DNA of 64,000 bases, taken from contig NC_134138.1 in NCBI RefSeq assembly GCF_033958435.1, positions 5,592,001 to 5,656,000 on the forward strand. The letters are read 5' to 3'. The position numbers and the translations under genes are program-made. Within the stretch, counting starts at the first letter, position 1. Each line of letters begins with the position of its first letter. Source of the DNA: Carettochelys insculpta (lineage: Eukaryota > Chordata > Testudines > Carettochelyidae). Below, piece after piece: positions 24,212 to 35,044 of this stretch. The notes beneath the pieces are model-generated. The model was given only the letters and a program-made list of their open reading frames with translations, searched no databases and was not told the DNA's origin.

Positions 24212-24815
24212 GGCTACGTCTACGCTAGCCCCTTCTTTCCAAAAGGGGCATGGTAATAAGCAAGGTCAGAACATGCTAATGAGGCACTACCATGAATATG
24301 AGGCACCTAATTAGCATAACAGCAGCCACAGCAGGCCCCCTATGCAGTGCAGATGGGGGCCTTTGCAAAGCCCCTTATTCCTATTTGGTTTTAGGGGCTT
24401 TCGAAGACTAGGGGGCTGTGGCCACACTTGGCCAGAATTTCGAAATGGCCGTGCTAATGGCCAAATCGAAGAATACTAATGAGGTGCTGAAACGAATATT
24501 CAGCACCTCATTAGCATACTGCCACCCGCGGCACTTCAAAAGTGCCCCATTTTGCTTGCGTGTGGGTTGGCTACGTGGGGGTCCTTTCCCAAGGAACCCT
24601 GCAGACTTCAAAATCCCCTTGTTCCTATCCACTCGTAAGGAGATTTCCAAGTCTGCAAGGGCCTTTCAAAAAGGATCCCCATGGAACCAAGCCACAAAGT
24701 GCCCTGTCTAGCAGCATGCTAATGAGGCACTGAATATTCATTTCAGCGCCTCATTAGTATTCTTTCAGTCAGTTATTAGCATAGCCATTCCAAAGTACAG
24801 CTGCACTCCACAGGT
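24212..24815. mobile_element. Two old TTCGAA-type MITEs in tandem
   Basis: A partial copy (24,212-24,410) starts with ggctacgtctacgctagcc. A fuller one (24,413-24,815) has a left arm cagaatttcgaaatggcc...ctaatgaggtgctgaa and a matching inverted right arm. It aligns by eye with the much cleaner palindrome at 55,983-56,420, so this is an older member of that family. Confidence 0.6.
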
Positions 24816-24929
24816 TGAAAATCTTGTCTACAAATTCCATGCCTTTCACAGCACCCCTTTTAAATTGCTAATGTTACCCCCAGGGCACTAATCCACTGCA
24901 TGCTTACAAAAAAAATTCAGCAACGATAG

Positions 24930-25050
24930 TTGCTATAAATTAACAGAAAAGTTTTGAGCATGAGCTTTTACAAGCACAGAAAGCTGATGCTCAGATTTTT
25001 AGTGTTAGTCTATGAAGTGCTGTAGGACCCTTTCCTGCTGTTATTAACCC
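24930..25050. repeat. PLE tail remnant with inverted arms
   Basis: It contains ttaacagaaaagttttgagcatgagctttt followed by aaagctgatgctcaga and gttagtctatgaagtgctgtaggacccttt. These are PLE tail pieces in minus then plus orientation, forming a short hairpin. Confidence 0.45.
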
Positions 25051-25502
25051 AGAGTAGAACAGTTATTGCTTGAACAACATGGCTGCGTCTACACGTGCAC
25101 GCTACTTCGAAGTAGCGGCACCAACTTCGAAATAGCGCCCGTCACGTCTACACGCGTCGGGCGCTATTTCGAAGTTAACTTCGACGTTAGGCGGCGAGAC
25201 GTCGAAGTCGCTAACCTCATGAGGAGATAGGAATAGCGCCCTACTTCGACGTTCAACGTCGAAGTAGGGACAGTGTAGACGAGCCGCGTCCCGCAACGTC
25301 GAAATTGCCGGGTCCTCCATGGCGGCCATCAGCTGGGGGGTTGAGAGACGCTCTCTCCAGCCCCTCAGCTCACTGGTGGCCGCGTGGAGCGGCCCCTTAA
25401 AGGTCCCCTCCCCTGCCCTGACTGCAGGAGGCTGAGGCAACGTGCAGGCTCCTGCCTGCACCCGCGGCGAGCCTGCACAGCCCTCAGCCCCTGACACCGG
25501 CC

Positions 25503-27579
25503 ATGGCTGCCCAGCAGCCCCCCCAGCCCCCCCAGGGGACCCCCCCCCAAGGGCAGCCAGAGCAGCCAGAGGACCAGCCAGTCTGGGAAGCGGCAGCGGG
25601 GCCCCTCTTGGACGGAGGCCGAGCTGCGGGACCTGCTGGGGCTCTGGAGCGAGGAGGAGGTGCTCCAGGTAATGGGGAGCAAGAGGCGGAACGCGGATGC
25701 GTTCGCTCGGCTGGCCGACGGCCTGGCTGCCCGGGGTCACCTTGCCCGCACTCCTGACCATGTGCGCAGTAAGGTCAAGGAGCTGCGGCAGGGTTATGCC
25801 TGGGCCCGGGATGCGGCCAGCCGATCTGGGGCCGCCCCCGTCACTTGCCCCTTTTACAGGGAGCTCAGGGACATCCTGGGCTCCCGGCACACCTCCTCCC
25901 CTCCGGCCACCCTTGACACCTCGGCTGACGAGCCCCAGCAGGCCCTGCAGACGGAGTCCGCCCCGAAGGCAAGCCCCGCACCCCGGGGGCCCCCCCCGGA
26001 GGCCATCCCCGGGACATCGCGGCAGGAGGAGGAGGAGGAGGAGGAGGAGGAGGAGGGGGGCTCCTCCTCTGCAGAATCCAGCCTGCAGATCCTCCTCCTG
26101 CCATCCCGGAGCAGCAGCAGGGCCTCTGACCCCCGGGGATCTCCGGACCGTGGGAGCGGACCCACAGGTAGGTACCCCTCTCTGGTGGACACCCCTGGGC
26201 TTGAGGGGCGGGGGTAAGAGATATGTGTCCTGGGCCCCCCACACGCTCACATGGCCATGGCCCCAAGGACACCAGGGCCATGGCCCTCACAGCACTGCAG
26301 CCATCAGCCCCTTTCCCGCCCCCCCCCCCCAAATGACAGTGCCATGCCCCATCCCCGGGCCAGGGGGGAGCGGAACCTCAAGGGGCCCCCGGGCGGAGGG
26401 GGTGGGACACCCCGCAGTAGCAGCATGTGATGGAGTGGGGGGAGTGCAAAAGGGAGACTCAGGCTACATATGAGCCACCAGAGCCGAGGAGCTCCCAGGG
26501 CCAAAGGAGGATCCTGGCACTACAGCTGGCAGGTGACACCTCTGCCCTGAGCAAACAGGAGGGACGAGCCGAGCTGGCTTGGAATTGGGGGGCGAGGGCG
26601 GGGGCCACAGGTAGAGGCTAGGGGAAGGGAGAGCTGGTAGGCAGCCAGCCTGAGGAGGGGGAAAGCTGCATCCCAGAGGGGCCCCCCTTGGGGTCTTCTC
26701 CCCACGACGGGTTGGAAGGACTGTCTCTTCCGACAGCTGGTGCTGTCACTCCTGGCAGAAACTGGCCATCTGTGGCCTAAGAAAGCTCTCCTGCTCTCAG
26801 ACCCTGCGGGGTGAAGTGAGAGTCGCTCCCACCAGGGGACGGGGTGCAGGGCAGGGGGACCCCTGAACCCCATCCATCACAGCAGCATCTCCTGGGGATG
26901 GGGATGGGGAACCTGCAGCACAGGGCGGGGGGGACAAAGGCCACGGCTCGGGGCCCACACTAACGCCTGTCTCCATTCTTCTTTCCCCCCTCCTCTCCTG
27001 TGTCCTGCACCTGCATCTGCACCATCCGAAGGACCGGAAGAGAGCGCCGGCGAGGCCTCGGTTGTCCCAGAGAGCCCTCCGGGACCCTCGCTCCAGGGCA
27101 GCCCCTTGGCCAAGGAACGACCGGCCCCGCGGAGGGCCAGACGGCGGACCCCGCGCCTGCTACCGGCGACGACCACGGACCCCCAGCTGCTGGCCATCCT
27201 CCGCCGGCAGCTGGAGGTGTCGGAGCAGCACCTCCGGCTGCAGGAGCAGGCGCTGGCCTGGCGCAGGGAGGCATGGGGGGCCTATATGGAGACCATCAAC
27301 TGGCTGGTCGACTCCCTGGCCCCACATGCCGCGCTGGCCAAGCCACCACCCGCCATGCCCGCTCCTACAGCCCCACCACCAGCTGCTCCAGCCGTCGCCG
27401 GGCCGTCTGCCGTCGCCCCACCACCTCCCTGCGAGGGCCACCGTGCTGAGGGACCCCTGGAGCCACCCGAGACTCGCTGGCGCCGCTACCTTCCGGTGGA
27501 GCCCGCTCCCACCCAGCCGCGGACCAGACTGCAGGCCCGGCGGAGCTCCCAGCCGGGCACACCCACTGCTGGGCTGTAG
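25503..27579 (+). pseudogene. Harbinger Myb/SANT-like protein gene (frameshifted)
   Basis: This is the accessory DNA-binding protein that works with PIF/Harbinger transposases in nuclear import and end recognition. Exon 1 (25,503-26,167) starts at MAAQQPPQPPQ. After a run of nine C near 25,540 the frame shifts, and from there the trihelix/Myb-like domain reads GPSWTEAELRDLLGLW, then RNADAFARLADGLA and HVRSKVKELRQGY. A Glu-rich acidic stretch and a Ser-rich part follow. Exon 1 ends at ACAG|GTAGGT. Exon 2 most likely starts at 27,032 in matching phase, reads GPEESAGEASVV and a predicted helix LLAILRRQLEVSEQHLRLQE, and ends at 27,579. The intron (26,168-27,031) hosts an LTR insertion at 26,426-26,881. 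One homopolymer indel separates the start codon from the domain, so the gene is either broken or starts elsewhere. Confidence 0.75.
26426..26881 (-). mobile_element. Solo LTR-like insertion with 6-bp target duplication
   Basis: A 456-bp element bounded by TGTGATGG and CCATCACA short inverted termini (TG...CA) and flanked by GCAGCA on both sides (26,420-26,425 and 26,882-26,887). It belongs to the same family as the elements at 41,034 and 43,989. Size, TG..CA ends and a 5-6 bp duplication indicate a solo LTR of an endogenous retrovirus-like or other LTR retrotransposon. No coding sequence is present. Confidence 0.75.
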
Positions 27580-28006
27580 GGGCGAGGGGCCCGGGACGTG
27601 GCCCCCCCCCTTGTTGGACAGACTTTGGGGGCTGCTTTATGTGGGTGCCCCTGTTTGCCCCGTCCCCCCCTGTAAATAGTTCTCCCCGTTCTCCTCCCTG
27701 CTTTTCTTTTTTGTTGATGGCGCACAGTTCTTTGCTTTGTTGTTGTATATTGTTTTATTTGTGCACATCTTGCTTTTGTTGAACGTTTGTCCCTCCTTTT
27801 TGGTTTCTGTTTCACATATTTATTTATTTACAAAAAAAAAAAAAATTCGTTAAGACAAAAAAAACATTTACGTTCACCCACAAGTTCGTGCTGTCATTTC
27901 TCCTGGACAAGTGGGGGGGGGGGGGCGGTGGGGTGCTCCATGGTGTGGGCGTTGGGGCAGGAGTGTGGGGGAGGAAGAGGCGGGCAGTAGGGGGCCTGGG
28001 CAGAGT

Positions 28007-29570
28007 TCACCCCGCGGCCTGTTGCTGGAAGTGGGCCTGCAGGGCCTCCCGGACCCGGGTCCCCTCTGGGTCCACCTGCCGACTGGGGGCAGCAGGTGGC
28101 TGCACGTGTGCCCTGCCGGCCTCGGCGGCCCAGCCCTGAAGAAAGCTCTCCCCCTTGCTCTCCACGAGGTTGTGCAGGGCGCAGCAGGCACCCACAATCT
28201 GGGGGATGTTGTTGGGGCTGGCATCCAGGCGGGTCAGAAGACATCGCCAGCGTCCCCTGAGGCGACCGAATGAGCGCTCCACCACCTGGCGCGCATGGTT
28301 CAGGCGCTCGTTGAAGCGCTCCTGGCTGGTGGAGAGGTGGCCCGTGTAGGGGCGCATGAGCCACGGCCGGAGGGGGTAGGCCGCATCTGCGATGATGCAG
28401 AAGGGCATGGTGGTGTCCCCCAGAGGGATCTCCCACTGGGGGATGTAGGTCCCCGCCTCCAGCCGGCGGCACAGGCCCGAGTTCCGGAAAACCCGGGCGT
28501 CGTGGGTGCTGCCAGGCCAGCCCACGTGAATGTCCTGGAACCGTCCCCGGCTGTCCACCAAGGCCTGCAGGACGACTGAATGGTAGCCCTTCCGATTGAG
28601 GTATCAGCCTCCACTGTGGTCTGGGGCGCGGATGGGGATGTGAGTCCCATCCAGAGCCCCGAAGCAGTTGGGGAAGCCCAGGGTGGCAAAGGCGGCGACA
28701 GTGGCATGTGGGTCCCCCAGCCTCACGAGCCTGTGCAGGAGCATGGCGTTGATGGCACGCACAACCTGCAGAGAAAGCACATGGGACAGCCCCAATGAGG
28801 GGTGAGCAGGGTGTGCGTGGCCCTGCCCTGCACTGGCCCCCCTGCCCTGCCCTGCCCTGCCCTACCCTGGCCTGCCCTGCCCTGGCCTGCCCTGCTCTGC
28901 CCTGCCCTGCCCTGGCCCCCCTGCCCTGCCCTGCCCTACCCTACCCTGCCCTGCCCTGCCCTGGCCTGCCCTGCTCTGCCCTGCCCTGCCCTGGCCCCCC
29001 TGCCCTGCCCTGCCCTACCCTGGCCTGCTCTGGCCCCCCAGCCCTGGCCTGGCCTCCCCCTGTGGGTTCTCTTACCTCCATGAAGACAGCCCCGACGGTG
29101 GCCTTTCCGACACCAAACTGCTGGCCCACGGATCAGTAGCTGTCCGGAGTGGCCAGCTTCCAGACCGCGATGCCGACCCGTTTCTGCACCGTGAGGGCAT
29201 GCCGCATGGCAGTGTCCCGGTGCCTGAGTGCGGGGGTGAGCCACTGGCACAGCTCCAGGAATGTCTGGCGGGTCATCCTGAAGTTCCTGAGCCAGTGGTC
29301 GTCGTCCCACTCCCCAAGCACCAGCCGCTCCCACCAGTCGGTGCTGGTGGGGTAGCTCCACAGCCGCCGGCGTGTGAGGCGGGGGGTGGAGCGGGGTGCT
29401 GCAGGGGTAGGGGCTGAGCCCCACTGCCCTGGGGGCATCTCCTCCCCTGGGGCAAGAAGGTGCTCAGCTACCCTCAACATGGCATGAGCCAGGGCAAGCC
29501 CTGCTCCTGCCGGGAGGGCTGGGTGGACCTCTAGCTGCTGCTGCTGCTGCTGCTGCTGCTGGGGGTCCAT
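28007..29570 (-). pseudogene. Harbinger DDE transposase, two nonsense mutations
   Basis: PIF/Harbinger transposase of the HARBI1 type, which cuts and joins transposon ends. Exon 1 (29,570-29,076) starts MDPQQ with a poly-Gln run encoded by CTG repeats and carries the helix-turn-helix region (DDHWLRNFRMTRQTFLELCQ, GIAVWKLATPDSY). It ends at GAG|GTAAGA. Exon 2 (28,765-28,007) opens after tctctgcag and holds the catalytic triad: GALDGTHIPI (first Asp), GSTHDARVFRNS (second Asp) and RQVVERSFGRLRGRW (Glu). In-frame TGA codons follow PDSY in exon 1 and DHSGG in exon 2. At least the first looks like CGA to TGA decay at a CpG. The short intron is filled by a CCCTG microsatellite. The rest of the frame is intact, so inactivation is recent. 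Confidence 0.88.
28825..29055. repeat. CCCTG pentanucleotide microsatellite
   Basis: About 40 imperfect copies of CCCTG or variants (CCTGG, CTACC) lie in the transposase intron. They give spurious Pro/Cys/Leu-rich frames on the plus strand. Confidence 0.9.
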
Positions 29571-29603
29571 GACTGCGGCGCTCGGGGTCTGTGTGCCTAT
29601 ATA

Positions 29604-30290
29604 GCTGCGTCTACACGTGCACGCTACTTCGAAGTAGCAGCACCAACTTCGAAATAGCGCCCGTCGCGCCTACACGCGTCGGGCGCTATTTCGAAGTTAA
29701 CTTCGACGTTAGGCGGCGAGACATCGAAGTCGCTAACCTCATGAGGAGATAGGAATAGAGCCCTACTTCGACGTTCAACGTCGAAGTAGGGACCGTGTAG
29801 ACGATCCGCATCCCGCAACGTCGAAATTGCCGGGTCCTCCATGGCGGCCATCAGCTGGGGGGTTGAGAGATGCTCTCTCTCCAGCCCCTGCGGGGCTCTA
29901 TGGTCACCGTGGGGAGCAGCAGCCCTTAGCCCAGGGCTTCTGGCTGCTTCTGCGGCAGCTGGGGATCTATGCTGCAGGCACAGGGTCTGCAACCAGTTGT
30001 CAGCTCTGTGTATCTTGTGTTGTTTAGTGCAACTGTGTCTGGGAGGGGCCCTTTAAGGGAGCGGCTTGCTGTTGAGTCCGCCCTGTGACCCTGTCTGCAG
30101 CTGTGCCTGGCATCCCTATTTCGATGTGTGCTACTTTGACATGTAGACGTTCCCTCGCTGCGCCTATTTCGATGTTGGGCTGAGCAACGTCGAAGATGAA
30201 CATCGACGTTGCCGGCCCTGGAGGACGTGTAGACGTTACTCATCGAAATAGACTATTTCGATGTTGGCTGCACGTGTAGACGTAGCCTAT
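29604..30290. mobile_element. Harbinger MITE nested at transposon edge
   Basis: The left end repeats the terminal 260 bp of the large Harbinger almost exactly (gctgcgtctacacgtgcacg, 29,604). The right end is the inverted gcacgtgtagacgtagcc (30,270-30,287). The interior is unrelated and non-coding. It appears to be a deletion derivative of the same family that inserted at, or recombined with, the end of the 25.1-29.6 kb element. Confidence 0.65.
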
Positions 30291-30299
30291 GGCTCCTCA

Positions 30300-30622
30300 G
30301 ACCACATGCTGTGCAGGCTGAGTGTATGTGGGAGGGGCCCTTTAAGGGAGCAGCTAGCTGTTGCCCCAGAAGCGCTAGTCCACCCGTTGACCCTGTCTGC
30401 AGCTGTGCCTGGCATCCCTATTTCGATGTGTGCTACTTTGATGTGTAGACCTTCCCTCACTGCGTCTATTTCAATGTTGGGCTGAGCAACGTCAAAGTTG
30501 AACATTGACGTTACCAGCCCTGGAAAATGTGTAAACCTTATTCATTGACATAGTCTACTTTGATGTCACAACATCAAAATAAGCTATTTCAATGTGGGCT
30601 GCACATGTAAACATAGCCCATA
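30300..30622. mobile_element. Right half of an older Harbinger MITE
   Basis: This is a direct, more mutated duplicate of 30,035-30,290, with many CG to TG or CA changes, ending gctgcacatgtaaacatagcc. It shows the decay expected of an earlier insertion. It may be the displaced right end of the large element or a separate MITE. Confidence 0.55.
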
Positions 30623-31330
30623 AGTACAAAAACTTTTTCTATTTTTATCCACTTTGCTAAAGACAAAGTACTAAAACATTTATTGTGTAAACACCACATT
30701 TTTTTTTTTTTGGGAAAAACAACTCAAAAACACAGCCAATTCTTCCAAAAAGTATAATTATCCATTCCAGTCAAACACTTTGACTCACAAGTAAACATCT
30801 CTGAGGAAAGGATCCCTGTGCAACCCATAGCTTCCCAAGTAACGGTGACTACCCTGGATTGCACAAAAACTTCAAGCATGGATGAGAACCCACATTTCTT
30901 ACACTGAATGATAGCATAATTTGTGACTTTACAAGAACATGCTCATGACAAGAGATGAAACCTCACAACTTCACCTGCTCCCATCAGACTCTGTTGAGAG
31001 GGTATTACATATGCATCTATTTAGATTTTCATGTAAATGAGATCTGAAACACACAGGGCCTAAAGCCTTTCCCAGTCCTGAGCTCCTGCTGGCACATTCC
31101 TTACACACACATATCAACAAGTCAAGCCCCAAACTCTGTCCCAGGCTGAGGAAGATGCCTATATGCTAAAACGTCTGTTGCCAAGCCACATATGGTAGAC
31201 CCCCGAGATACACACCCTCAATTTGAGTGAATCTTTGGTTGCCATGACCTGGAGTGTTGAGGAATTGAGAGCTGCCTCCAGGCTGCCTCACCACAAAATG
31301 AGCAGGGTTGTGGAGTATTGCAGTTAAAAT
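30623..31330. other. AT-richer unannotated stretch
   Basis: No gene or repeat family was recognised. Confidence 0.3.
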
Positions 31331-31334
31331 TAGT

Positions 31335-31800
31335 ACTCCGCACCTCTGCTCTTCTGAGTTACAGAAAAATAGATCAAAAAGCAGTCAAGCAGAGCTTTAA
31401 AGACTGTTTAAATAGTTTGTTAGGTGAGTTTTCATAGGGCAGACCTGTTTTTTCAGACCCTAGCCAGGTTAAAAGGGATTCATTATTTCAAACACTGAGA
31501 ACCAAAAACAGCAACAAAAGAATAAAAATCAGAAAAAGAGAAGCAAGATAAGCAAATCAGAGAGTGGCTTCCAGTCTCTGATTTCTTCACCTTGATTCTC
31601 TTTTTCTGGTTTTGTGCTCCTTGCTTACTGTTTTTGGTTCTCTGTGTCTTAAATATTGAGTCTGTTCTGGCCTGGCTCTGGTCTGAAGAAGTGGGTCTCT
31701 CCCACGAAAGCTCACCTAATGAACTCTTTTGCCAGTCTGTAAAGTGCAACTTGACTGCTGTTTGTTTTGATAGCGTATAGACTAGTCGGGCTTCCTCTCT
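31335..31800. repeat. Head-to-head inverted PLE tails
   Basis: The left arm (about 31,335-31,565) reversed matches the right arm (31,575-31,800): ggttctcagtg versus ggttctctgtg, agcaaatcagag versus ctctgatttct, and the ctcacctaa blocks. The right arm is a PLE 3' tail of the same subfamily as 4.69-4.93 kb and includes a hammerhead core. The arms are diverged but clearly complementary. Confidence 0.65.
31680..31716 (+). ncRNA. Hammerhead-like motif in PLE tail
   Basis: CTGAAGA at 31,683-31,689, stem II GTGGG...CCCAC, GAAA at 31,706-31,709, GCTC cleavage region, and a short stem I (GGT/ACC). Both conserved boxes are intact, but stem I is only 3 bp. Confidence 0.5.
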
Positions 31801-32287
31801 GTTACTGGAAAAATAGAGTTCCTGTTTTGAGGTGTGCACTTTTAATTAAGTGGTGGAGCTGGCCCATGCTGCTCTGCAGGCTGGGGACAATGTCCTGCAA
31901 ATCTTGTCCTAGGTCCTGTGGTCACCCCTTGTATTTCAGGGTATGGTTGCCGGGGGTGGGACCTGCTGTCTCTCATACACAGCTTTCCCAAGGCCAAGCC
32001 AGCTAGCTGCTTGGAAAACAGTTGCGACCTGTCTGTGGGGACTGGAGAAAATGGGAGTGAGGTGAAGGAGAGTGAACAGGAAAGGCGCTTGTCTGTAAGA
32101 GCCAGAGCAGCCCTTTGCCTGGGGAGAAGTTTGTTTCAGCTCCTCATGGCCAGAACCTGCCTGAGTGTGAAACCACTGGCTGTGCTCTGCAAGGGTCCAA
32201 AGCAGGCAGTGTAAAAGTTTCTGAGGAATTGGAAGTTGGTTCAAGTAAAGTGAAAACTATTAGGGAATGTGAGCAGCCCTGTGATAA
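31801..32287. other. Unannotated segment upstream of PLE
   Basis: No known element was recognised. It may be PLE 5' sequence or an unrelated repeat into which the PLE inserted. Frames of 77-102 codons show no domain. Confidence 0.3.
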
Positions 32288-35036
32288 CCAAGTAAAACGT
32301 GCACAGACTACAGTGAGAGATTATGCCACACACTCTCAGAGAAACTGAGGAACCACCTGATCAGCGTCCTGTACAACAAACAGGAGAACATCAAAAAAGA
32401 GCTCTCCCATCTGGAGTCTTTCATCAATAACCAACCTTCAACACAAACTTCCACGCCGCTGAACTTTACTAAAATAAGACAAGAGATTTACACTAGACAC
32501 TTCACTACTATACAGAAGAAAAAGGACAGCAAACTTTCTAAACTCCTGCCTGCCACACAGAGCCACAGCAGTGGTACCACTAACTCAGCCAGCAATATCA
32601 TCAATCTGTCCAGCTACACACTCAGCTCAGCAGAAGAGTCTGCCCTTTCTCGGGGACTCTCTTTTTGCCCCACCACACGCACAAACATGATACAGTTCTG
32701 CGGTGATCTGGAAGCCTACTTTCTCCGTCTCAGACTCAAAGAATACTTTCAACACAACACTGACCAACACACCATTACACAGACAACCTCCCAGCAGCAC
32801 AAGAAGAGTAACTCCACGTGGACTCCTCCCGAGGGCAGAAACAACAGTCTGGACCTATACATAGAATGCTTCCGCCGACGCGCACAGACAGAAATTGTGG
32901 AAAAACAACATCGTTTGCCTCACAACCTCAGTCGTGCGGAACGCAATGCCATCCACAGCCTCAGAAGCAACCCTGACATTATAATCAAAGGGGCAGATAA
33001 AGGAGGAGCTACTGTCATCATGGACAGGTCTGACTACCAGAAGGAGGCTTCCAGACAACTCTGCAATACCAGATTTTACAGGCTACTTTCCTCAGACCCC
33101 ACCGAGGAATACACTAAAAAACTACACCGTCTGCTCAGGACACTCCCTACACAAGCACAAGAACAGATCTACACCAACACACCTCTAGAGCCCCGTCCAG
33201 GGTTATTCTATTTACTACCCAAGATCCACAAGCCTGGAAATCCTGGACGCCTCATCATCTCCGGTATTGGCACTCTCACTGAAGGACTGTCTGGTTATGT
33301 GGACTCTCTCCTCAGACCCTATGTCACCAACACCCCCAGCTACCTCCGCGACACCACTGACTTCCTGAGAAGACTGCCATACGTTGGTGACTTACCAGAA
33401 AACACTATCCTAGCAACCATGGATGTAGAGGCTCTGTATACCAACATCCCACACAAAGATGGAATAAATGCTGTCCAGAACAGTATCCCTGATGATGCTA
33501 CAGCACATCTGGCGGCTGAGCTCTGCAACTTTATACTCACACACAACTATTTCAGATTCGGTGACAATATATACCTTCAAATCAGCGGCACAGCTATGGG
33601 TACCCGCATGGCCCCTCAATATGCCAATATTTTCATGGCTGACCTAGAACAACGCTTCCTCAACTCTCGTCCACTAACACCCCGGCTCTATTTACGCTAC
33701 ATTGACGACATCTTCGTCATCTGGACCCATGGGAAGGAGACTCTGGAGGAATTCCACCGGGACTTCAACAACTTCCACCCCAACATCAAGCTCAGCCTGG
33801 ACCAATCTACACAGGAGATCCACTTCCTTGACACTACCGTGCTTATACACAATGGACACATCAGTACCACCCTGTACCGTAAACCCACTGACCGCTACTC
33901 CTACCTCCATGCCTCCAGCTTTCATCCCAGACACACCACACGATCCATCGTTTACAGCCAAGCACTTAGATATAACCGCATTTGTTCCAACCCCTCCGAC
34001 AGAGACAAACACCTACATGATCTGCACCAAGCATTCCTGAGACTGCAATACGCACCTGAGGAAGTGAGAAAACAAATCAACAGAGCCAGACGTGTGCCAC
34101 GAAGCCTTCTACTACAGGACAAGCCCAAGAGAGAAACCAACAGAACACCACTAGCCATCACCTACAGTCCTCAGCTAAAATCTCTACAGCGCATCATCAG
34201 GGATCTGCAACCCATCCTGGACAATGATCCCCCACTTTCACAGGCCTTGGGAGGCAGACCAGTCCTTGCCCACAGACATCCTGCCAACCTGAAGCAAATC
34301 CTCACCAGCAACTATACACCGCACCATAGTCACTCTAACTCAGGGACCCATCCATGCAACAAACCTCGTTGCCAGCTCTGCCCACATATACACACCAGCA
34401 ACATCATTACAGGACCTAACCGGATCAGCCACACCATTGTGGGCTCATTCAGCTGCACATCTACCAATGTAATTTATGCCATCATGTGCCAGCAATGCCC
34501 CTCTGCCATATACATCGGACAAACTGGACAGTCCCTACGTAAAAGAATAAATGCACACAAATCAGACATCAGAAATGGCAATATACAAAAACCCATAGGA
34601 GAGCACTTCAATCTCCCAGGACACACAGTAGCAGATTTAAAAGTAGCTATCCTGCAGCAAAGAAATTTCAAGAACAGACTCCAAAGAGAAATTGCTGAGC
34701 TACAATTCATCTGCAAATTCAATACCCTCAGCTCAGGATTCAACAAAGACTGTGAATGGCTGGCTAAATACAAAAGCAGCTTCCCCTCTCTTGGAGTTCA
34801 CACCTCCAGATCTACTGATGACAATACAACTCAGCCTGCCTGCCTGAGCTAACCTCGTTATCCCCAGCCTTGCTCTGGCCTATTTATACCTGGCCTTGCA
34901 GATTTCCAGGACCAGCATCTGAAGAAGTGAGTTAACTCACGAAAGCTCATGCTCTAAACTTTTCTGTTAGTCTATAAGGTGCCACAGGACCCTTCGTTGC
35001 TCTACAGATCCAGACTAACACGGCTACCCCTCTGAT
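32288..35036 (+). mobile_element. Penelope-like element, nearly complete, long open frame
   Basis: The PLE reading frame is open from 32,288 (after a TAA at 32,285) to the stop at 34,852, about 854 codons; the first ATG inside gives 721 codons from 32,687. The N-terminal part has basic/helical sequence (KLRNHLISVLYNKQ). The RT domain includes LFYLLPKIHKP, ILATMDVEALYTNIPH (motif A Asp), GTAMGTRMAPQ (B), YLRYIDDIFVIW (C) and a following FLDTTVLIHNG block. The Cys-rich linker (CNKPRCQLCPH) precedes the GIY-YIG nuclease: VIYAIMCQQC, AIYIGQTGQSLRKRINAH, GEHFNLPGH with the catalytic Glu. All catalytic residues expected for RT and nuclease appear present. The 3' UTR contains a hammerhead motif and ends near 35,036 with the AACACGGCTACCCCTCTGA terminus. 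Whether the 5' end is complete is unknown. This is a candidate for a recently active, possibly autonomous copy. Confidence 0.88.
34914..34953 (+). ncRNA. Hammerhead ribozyme motif in PLE 3' region
   Basis: Stem I AGCAT/ATGCT encloses CTGAAGA (34,919-34,925), stem II GTGAG-TTAA-CTCAC (34,927-34,940), GAAA (34,941-34,944) and GCTC. Predicted cleavage is after 34,948. The 40-nt motif is identical to the minus-strand copy at 20,417-20,456. The GC stem III is self-complementary, so a dimer would be needed for a stable fold. PLE hammerheads are an established feature; self-cleavage of this copy is an inference. Confidence 0.72.
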
Positions 35037-35044
35037 ACTTGACA

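Larger units (their letters stand above)
25083..29603. mobile_element. Harbinger-type DNA transposon with two genes
   Basis: The left terminus is ggctgcgtctacacgtgcac, followed by a subterminal region full of TTCGAA and AACGTCGAAG motifs (25,083-25,345). Inside are two convergent genes typical of PIF/Harbinger: a Myb/SANT-like DNA-binding protein on the plus strand (25,503-27,579) and a DDE transposase on the minus strand (29,570-28,007). The inverted right terminus is not simple, because the terminal region recurs at 29,604 in direct orientation as part of a nested MITE. An LTR insertion splits the Myb intron. Two nonsense codons in the transposase mean the copy cannot mobilise itself. Confidence 0.8.

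Noticed and set aside
25102..26250. 382-codon minus-strand frame across the Harbinger left part
   Set aside because: It is antisense to the Myb-like gene and has no domain. It is explained by GC-rich sequence.
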